Source of the DNA: Elymus sibiricus | Lineage: Eukaryota; Streptophyta; Magnoliopsida; Poales; Poaceae | Assembly: GCA_039707655.1 (NCBI GenBank) | Contig: CM077674.1 | Location: forward strand, 238,801,904 to 238,865,903 | Length of the DNA: 64,000 bases | Reading direction: 5' to 3' | Shown: positions 56,636 to 64,000 of the stretch, in pieces | How positions within the stretch are numbered: the first letter of the stretch is position 1 | How the letters are laid out: every line of letters starts with the position of its first letter | Program-made: the position numbers and the translations under genes | The notes under the pieces: generated by a model | Database searches by the model: none | Told to the model about the DNA's origin: nothing | Seen by the model: the letters and a program-made list of their open reading frames with translations, nothing else

Positions 56636-58163
56636 TGATGACGGCGTGAAGGCTCGTCTTGTGGTTCCTCGAAGCGGAGAGGATGATGTAGCAAGCAGTG
56701 AAGTACTTCCCTCAGTTAAGAACCAATGTATCGAACCAGAAGGAGGTCCTTGCAACACCACGTATTCAGCCCCTGCACATAAGAAAACAAATCTCCACAC
56801 CCAACGCGACCAAGGGGTTGTCAAGCCCTTGACGGTAAGGTGAAAGATGAAACGTAGATGGGTTTTTTATGCAAAGTGAAATATGGTTCAGATCTGAAAT
56901 GTTTGGAACAAAAGCAAAAGCAAACAAGATTGAAAGCAATATGATGGAAACAAGACCCCGGGGGCCATAGGATTCACTAGTGGCTTCTCTCAAGAAAAAT
57001 AGCAAACGGTGGAAATCTTTTACTGTTGGGCAATTGATAGAACTTCAAATAATCATGACGATATCCAGGCAATGATCTATATATAGGCATCACGTCCAAG
57101 ATTAGTAGACCGACTACTGCCTGCATCTACTACTATTACTCCACACATCGACCGCTATCCAGCATGCATCTAGTGTATTAAGTTCATGGAAAAACGGAGT
57201 AATGCAATAAGAACAATGACATGATGTAGATCAGATCTATTCATGTAGGAATAGACACGATCTTTTTCTCCTAAGTGGCAATGATCTACGCGTGTCTTGC
57301 TGCCCCTTCTGTCACTGGGAAAGAACAACATGAGATTGAACCCACTATCGAGCACCTCTTCCCATGGCAAGAAAAATCAATCTAGTTGGCCTAACTAAAC
57401 CAAAGTTTCGAAGAAGAAATACAAGACTATAAGAAATCATGCAAATAAGAGATCAAAGAACTCAAATCACTTTCATGGATATAAAAAGATAGATCTGATC
57501 ATAACTCAAAGTTCATCGGATCCCAACAAACACACCGCAAAAGAGTTACATCATATGGATCTCCAAGAGACCATTGTATTGAAGATCAAAGAGAGAGAGA
57601 AAGCCATGTAGCTACTGCCTACGGATCCGAAGGTCTACAATGAACTACTCACGCATCATCGGAGAGGCACCAATGGACATGGTGAAACCCCCCGAGATGG
57701 TGTCTAGACTGGATCTGGTGGTTCTGGAACTTGCGGCGGCTGGAATTGTGATTCGGAGGTACGCCCGAGGGTTTCTGGATTTTTGGGAATTTATAGAGCT
57801 GAGAGGCGGTGGAACGGAGCTGGGAGTGGGCCAACACCCCCCTGGCCGCGCCAGGGGTGCCAGGCGCGGCCTGGTGGGTGTTCCCCACCTCGGGCTCCTT
57901 CTCCGATAGTTCTTCTGACCCACGGTTGTCTTCTGGCCCAAAAAAATCCACAAAAAGTTTCGCTGCGTTTGGACTCCGTTTGATATGGATTTTCTGTAAA
58001 TCAAAAACAGGGCAGAAAACAGCAACTGACACTTGGCACTATGTCAATAGGTTAGTACCAAAAAATGATATAAAGTTGATAGGAAATCATTCTAAAACAT
58101 CCAAGATTGATCATATATCAGCATGGAACAATCAAAAATTATAGATACGTTGGAGATGTATCA
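56636..58163 (-). repeat. 3' LTR of Athila-like copy B
   Basis: 1528 bp, start TGATGACGG, end ATGTATCA. A GGCCGCGCC / GGCGCGGCC inverted repeat (about 57843-57874) takes the place of the copy A palindrome. Confidence 0.9.
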
Positions 58164-60904
58164 GCATCCCCAAGCTTAACTCCTACTCGTCCTCGAGTAG
58201 GGAAGTGATAAAAACAGAATTTTTGATGTGGAATGCTGTCCAACATAATGAAACTCTTCTATTTGGCATGAATGTTCAGATCCATATGATTCAAGACAAA
58301 AGTCTATTGACATCAAGAACAATAATACTTCAAGCATACATAGAAAGAAAATCATGAAACATAAAAAATAACATGGCAAAAGAAAGTTATCCCTACAAAA
58401 TCATATAGTCTTGTTATGCTCCCTCTTCTTAGCACAAAGTATAAATCATGCCCACCCTGGTGTTAGTCAAGCAATTGTATTCATACTTATACATTCTCAA
58501 ACTTTTTCACTCTTCACGCAATATATGAGCTTGAGCCATGGACATAGCACTATGGGTGGAATAGAAGGTGGTAGTAGACAAAAGGAGGGAGAAGGTTCAC
58601 ATCAACTAGGCAAATTAATGGACTATGGAGATGTCCATCAATTGATATCAATGTGAATGAGTAGGGATTGCCATGTAACGGATGCACTAGAGCTATAAGT
58701 GTATGAAAGCTCAAAAGGAAACTAAGTGGGTGTGCATCCAACTTGCTTGCTCATGAAGACCTAAGGCATTTGAGGAAGCCTATCATTGGAATATACAAGC
58801 CAAGTTTTACAATGAAAAATTTCCACTAGTATATGAAAGTGACAAAATATGAGACTCTCTATCATGAAGATCATGGTGCTACTTTGAAGCACAAGTGTGA
58901 AAAAAGGATAGTAACATTGTCCCTTCTCTCTTTTTCTCTCATTTTTTTTTCTTTTCTTCTCTTTTTTTTCTACTATTTTTATTTTATGGGCTTATTTGGC
59001 CTCTTTTATTTGATATGGGCTTCTTTGGCCTCTTTTATTTATTTCCTCACATGGGACAATACTCTAACAATGATGATCATCACACTTTTATTTACTCATA
59101 ACTCAACAAGATATGACTCTATATGAATGCATGACAATGATGGTGCGTGTCATAGTAAACGGAATGGTGGGGCTACATGGAAATATATCTCGGAATGGCT
59201 ATGGAAATGCCATAATAGGTAGGCATGGTGGCTGTTTTGAGGAAAGGAATAGGAGTGGTTTAATGCACCGGCGAGAGTTACGCGGTACTTGAGTGGCTAG
59301 CAAAGGTGGAAGGGTGAGAGTGCGTATAATCCATGGACTCAACATTAATCATAAAGAACTCACATACTTGTTGCAAAAAGTTTATTAGTTCTCAAAGCAA
59401 AGTACTACTACGCATGCTCCTACGGGAAGGGTTGGTAGGAGTTAACCATCGCGCGATCCCGACCTCCACACAAAGGAAAGCAATCAAGAATAAATTGCGC
59501 TCCAACTTCATCACATAACTAGAAGACCATACGTGCATGCTACGGGAATCACAATTCTTTCAACACAAGTATTTCATCAATCTCACAAATTCCTACTAGC
59601 ATGACTCTAATATTACTATCCCAATATCTCAAAACAATTATGAGGAATCACACTTCACATATATTCAATGCTTTTTATGAAGGTTTTTATCTAGACCAAA
59701 CTTGAACATCTATCACTTTGGAACTATGCAAGTGTGTTGCTTTTGTATGCTCCAACAAATATAAGTGAAGATCATGAGCATACAATTTCTATCTCTCAAA
59801 AAGGTATAAGTGAAGCAAGAGAGAATTTCTATAAAATTTCAGGAACTCTCAAATAAATCTAAGTGAAGCATGAGAGTATTTCTTCAAAACTAACAAAGCA
59901 CGCCGTGCTCTCAAAGATATAAGCGAAGCATATGAGCAAATTCCTAGCTCAAAAAGATATAAGCGAAGCACATGAGCTATTCTAACAAACTAAAACCACC
60001 TTGGATCTCTCAAGACAAGTGTGTACAGAAAGGATACATGACTTTGATCAAACAGCAAGGAAAGCAAAAATTCATAACCGACGCTCCAAGCAAGACACAT
60101 ATCATGTGACGAATAAAAATATAGGTTCAAGTAAAATACCGATGGTTGTTGGAACAAAGAGGGGATGCCACTCGGGGGCATCCCCAAGCTTAGATGCTTG
60201 AGTCTTCTTAAAATTTTACCTTGGGGTGCCATGGGCATCCCCAAGCTTAGGCTCTTGCCACTCCGTATTCCGTCATCCATAAAGATCTCACCCAAAACTT
60301 GAAAACTTCAACCACACAAAACTTAACAAAACCCGTGAGATCCGTTAGTATAAGAAAGCAAATCACCACTTTTAGGTACTGTTGCAAACCCATTCATATT
60401 TAATCTTGCATAATATCTACTGTTTTCCAACTTTGCTATGGCTTATACCCCTTGGAAAAGTCCATAGAATCATCAAAACAAGCAAACAATGCAAAGAAAA
60501 CAGAATCTGTTTCAGACAGAACAGTCTGTAGTAATCTAGAAGTTTCGAATACTTCTGTAACTCAAAAAATTCTAAAAAATTAGGAAATTTTTTAGAACTC
60601 ATATATCAACACTGTGTAAAAATTGCAGAATTTTCTTGCTCTCCAGTAAAGAAAATTAATTCTTGAACTGGACGCAAAAGTTTCTGTTTTGAAAACAGCA
60701 TCAATTATACTTTCTTCTAGATCATCCCAAAGGTATTGCTTGGCACAAACACTAATTAAAACACCAAAAACACAATATATCCAGAGAGATATTTGTGCAA
60801 ACACTCAAGAACAGAAAGCAAAAAGCAAAAATAAATTTATTCATTGGGTTGCCTCCCAACAAGCGCTATCGTTTTACGCCCTTAGCTAGGCATAACGATT
60901 GGAT
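58164..60904 (-). other. Non-coding 3' half of Athila-like copy B
   Basis: As in copy A it has three polypurine-like motifs (58164-58178, 60178-60193, 60235-60250) and the ATAAGTGAAGCA repeats (59760-59975). About 58250-59550 differs from copy A and includes a pyrimidine-rich tract (58918-58990). No protein is visible. Confidence 0.6.
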
Positions 60905-62052
60905 CTAGGTATTGTCATCTTTGTTTTTGGATCCATAAGAGGCCCTCATGATAGATTCATATGGTGGCCTTATTCTGGTCCTAGGGAAGTGTTCCATCCC
61001 TTTCCTCAAGGGGAATTGGAATTTTATGTTCCCTTCATGTCAATCACGGCACCAATGGTGCGCAAAAATGGTCTACCAAGAATGATTGGACAAGACGGAT
61101 TGCAATCAATATCAAGAACAATCAAATCTATGGGAACAAAATTCCTATTAGCAAGGATAAGAACATTATTGATTCATCTCATAGGCTTTTTAATGGTGGA
61201 ATCCGCCAAGTGAAGATTCAAGGAACACTCTTCAAAATCGGTAAGACCAAGAACATCACATAAAGACTTCGGTATGGTGGAAACACTTGCACCCAAATCA
61301 CACAAGGCAAAGCACTCATAATTTCTAATTTTCACTTTAATAGTAGGTTCCCACTCATCATGCAATTTTCTAGGAATAGAGATCTCTAGATTCAATTTGT
61401 CCTCATAAGCTTTCATTAAGGCATCTACTATATGTTTAGTAAACGCCTTGTTTTGCTCATAAGCATGAGAAGAACTAACCATGGATTGCAGCAAGGAAAT
61501 ACATTCAATCAAAGAGCAATTGTCATAATTAAAATCCTTGAGATCAAAAGGGATAGTAGGGGCATCACTAGAAAGAGTTTTAATCTCTTCATGCCCACTT
61601 TTTGCAAATTTTTCAACAAGATCTTTGTTCTCAAAAATTTTGGGACACCTTCCAATGGAAGTTGGATCATGTCCAGTCCCTTTATCAACAATTTCAAACT
61701 TGGAAAACAAAGAATCAATAGGAGTAGTACCAATCATCTTAAGATCTTCATCCTTTTCAGGCTTTAATGAGATTGGTTTAGCGGCCATATGATTTACTAG
61801 CGTAGCTTGTGCATCGGAAATTTTGCCCAACAAAATTTCAGTAGAAGCATACTTAGTTTGAAGATCAAAAACCTCCTTACTAATATCATCAAGTTGTTTT
61901 GTTATGGCATCCAAAGCAACAGAGTGTTCCCTAAGTTCTTCAGAAAAATACTTATTGTGCTCAAATTGTGTAGTCATATATTCCTTAGTACTTTTCTCAA
62001 TTTCAAGCAAAATATTAGGGTAGGGAACATCGTAAAACTCCTTTTGAGGCAT
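60905..62052 (-). pseudogene. Coiled-coil plus retropepsin-like protein of copy B
   Basis: From the ATG at 62052 (MPQKEFYDVPYPNILLE) the frame is open for 292 codons to a TGA at 61174-61176, just after the active-site region (CALCDLGASVSTIPKSL) and NLHLADSTIKKPM. Copy A has CGA at this codon, so the stop is probably a C-to-T change. Downstream the frame continues with the second protease signature but carries a 4-bp deletion near 61035. Both copies have the same domain order. It is the best-preserved copy of the family's only gene in this window. Confidence 0.78.
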
Positions 62053-62272
62053 CACAGAAAAGCGACAAAAAAGCACACAAAAACAGATCTAGCAAGGAAA
62101 ACGGTGAATGAAAAAGAGAGGCGAATAAAACGGCAAATTGGTGAAGTGGGGGAGATGAAAACGAGAGGCAAATGGTGAAGTGGGGGAGAGGAAAACGAGG
62201 GCAAATGGCAAATAATGTAAGTGCGGAGAGATGAGATTTGTGATTAGGAACCTGGTAGATGTTGAAGAAGCC

Positions 62273-62290
62273 TCCCCGGCAACGGTGCCA
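62273..62290 (-). other. Primer-binding site of copy B (one mismatch)
   Basis: TGGCACCGTTGCCGGGGA on the minus strand, one base different from copy A. Confidence 0.7.
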
Positions 62291-62301
62291 GAAATACTTT
62301 T

Positions 62302-63833
62302 TGATGACGGCGTGAAGGCTTGTCTCGCATTGTGGTTCCTCGAAGCGGAGAGGATGATGTAGCAAGCGGTGAAGTACTTCCCTCGGTTAAGAACCAAGGT
62401 ATCAAACCAGAAGGAGGTCCTTGCAACACCATGTATTCAGCCCCTGCACACAAGAAAACAAATCTCCATACCCAACGCGACCAAGGGGTTGTCAAGCCAT
62501 TGACGGTAAGGTGAAAGATGAAACGTAGATGGGTTTTTTATGCAAAGTGAAATATGGTTCAGATCTAAAACATTTGGAACAAAAGCAAAAGCAAACAAGA
62601 TTGAAAGCAATATGATGGAAACAAGACCCCCGGGGCCGTAGGATTCACTAGTGGCTTCTCTCAAGAAAAATAGCAAACGGTGGAAATCTTTTACTGTTGG
62701 GCAATTGATAGAACTTCAAATAATCATGACGATATCCAGGCAATGATCTATATATAGGCATCACGTCCAAGATTAGTAGACCGACTACTGCCTGCATCTA
62801 CTACTATTACTCCACACATCGACCGCTATCCAGCATGCATCTAGTGTATTAAGTTCATGGAAAAACGGAGTAATGCAATAAGAACAATGATATGATGTAG
62901 ATCAGATCTATTCATGTAGGAATAGACACGATCTTTTTCTCCTTAGTGGCAACGATCTACGCGTGTCTTGCTGCCCCTTCTGTCACTGGGAAAGAACACC
63001 GCGAGATTGAACCCACTATCGAGCACCTCTTCCCATGGCAAGAAAAATCAATCTAGTTGGCCTAATTAAACCAAAGTTTCAAAGAAGAAATACAAGACTA
63101 TAAGAAATCATGCAAATAAGAGATCAAAGAACTCAAATCACTTTCATGGATATAAAAAGATAGATCTGATCATAAACTCAAAGTTCATCGGATCCCAACA
63201 AACACACCGCAAAAGAGTTACATCATATGGATCCCCAAGAGACCATTGTATTGAAGATCAAAGAGAGAGAGAAAGCCATCTAGCTACTGCCTATGGATCC
63301 GAAGGTCTACAATGAACTACTCACGCATCATCGGAGAGGCACCAATGGACATGGTGAAACGCCCCGAGATGGTGTCTAGATTGGATCTGGTGGTTCTGGA
63401 ACTTGCGGCGGCTGGAATTGTGTTTCGGAGGTACGCCCGAGGGTTTCTGGATTTTTGGGAATTTATAGAGCTGAGAGGCGGTGGAACGGAGCTGGGAGTG
63501 GGCCAACACCCCCTGGCCGCGCCAGGGGTGCCAGACGCGGCCTGGTGGGTGTTCCCCACCTCGGGCTCCTTCTCCGATAGTTCTTCTGACCCACGGTTGT
63601 CTTCTGGCCCAAAAAAATCCACAAAAAGTTTTGCTGCGTTTGGACTCCGTTTGATATGGATTTTCTGTAAATCAAAAACAGGGCAGAAAACAACAACTGG
63701 CACTTGGCACTATGTCAATAGGTTAGTACCAAAAAAGATATAAAGTTGATAGAAAATCATTCTAAAACATCCAAGATTGATCATATATCAGCATGGAACA
63801 ATCAAAATTTATAGATACGTTGAAGACGTATCA
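62302..63833 (-). repeat. 5' LTR of Athila-like copy B
   Basis: 1532 bp direct copy of 56636-58163, ending GACGTATCA before the ACATG duplication. Confidence 0.9.
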
Positions 63834-64000
63834 ACATGCAAAGGTTTAAGTATTTCTACAAGACTACAATGACTATCTAGAAGTCATAATGAAGAGAGTG
63901 AAGGATGGGTGGTCGGCCATCACAAGGGGTTGGACTAGAGTTGTGCGTGCTTTCGGCATGGAGGAGGGCACAATATGGGCATTCCGCTTCACCTCATTCA
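63834..64000 (+). pseudogene. B3-like gene remnant, exon after the Athila-like insertion
   Basis: In frame with 56578-56635 across the insertion: AKV, a TAA stop at 63847-63849, then VFLQDYNDYLEVIMKRVKDG, WSAITRGWTRVVRAFGMEEG and TIWAFRFTSF. The last part has the G-x-IWAFRF ending seen in B3-type domains. The gene runs out of the window. Confidence 0.6.

Larger units (their letters stand above)
56636..63833 (-). mobile_element. Athila-like non-autonomous Ty3/gypsy element, copy B, 7.2 kb
   Basis: Same family as 32069-39048. LTRs lie at 56636-58163 and 62302-63833, with the target duplication ACATG (56631-56635 and 63834-63838). LTRs differ by about 2%, so it is the youngest large insertion in the window. 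It sits inside an exon of the B3-like gene. Confidence 0.93.

Overview
This is nuclear DNA of a grass, almost certainly a Triticeae cereal (wheat, Aegilops, barley or rye). The evidence is the mix of transposable elements: a BARE/Angela-type Ty1/copia element, several Ty3/gypsy LTRs starting TGATACGTCTCC with an Athila-type primer site, a Stowaway MITE, a PIF/Harbinger element and a large Mutator-like element (MULE). Genes have GT-AG introns, and roughly nine tenths of the window is transposon or decayed gene. All functional statements rest on reading motifs by eye; no database search was possible.

Layout. 1-1052: intron 1, exon 1 and 5' region of a mitochondrial elongation factor G gene (minus strand). 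1053-9252: an 8.2 kb MULE with 137-bp terminal inverted repeats and a 9-bp target duplication, inserted 87 bp before the EF-G start codon. It carries a damaged MURA transposase, a structurally intact seven-exon plant-mobile-domain (PMD) gene, and a small rightward gene with a TATA box behind seven E2F-type sites. 9446-18736: a non-autonomous gypsy element with decayed gag-protease and a decayed antisense gene. 19294-20027: fragment of a BRR2-type spliceosomal helicase gene. 20432-30021: a copia element in reverse orientation with near-intact LTRs and a ruined polyprotein.

32069-39048 and 56636-63833: two copies of one non-autonomous Athila-like family, each with target duplications, whose only coding region is a coiled-coil plus retropepsin-like protein. 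40909-42316: a solo LTR that splits an RNase H-domain gene relic. 43084-44308: a PIF/Harbinger element. 45323-48234: two more LTRs of the Athila-like family in inverted orientation, the second cut off by a mitochondrial DNA insert (atp1 and nad1 pieces, 48235-48590). 50280-53060: an undescribed tandem array with a unit of about 350 bp. 53674-64000: an unrecognised gene and a B3-like gene remnant, split by the second Athila-like element.

The strongest candidate for something new is the MULE. Its PMD gene can be read through all seven exons as one 722-codon frame, although the neighbouring transposase has three nonsense codons and a frameshift. Its ends carry regularly spaced palindromic 21-mers, and its left gene has a dense E2F-site promoter. 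By eye, the LTR pairs suggest this order of insertion: the gypsy at 9446 is oldest (about 9% LTR divergence), then the Athila-like element at 32069 (about 4%), the copia element (about 3%) and the Athila-like element at 56636 (about 2%).
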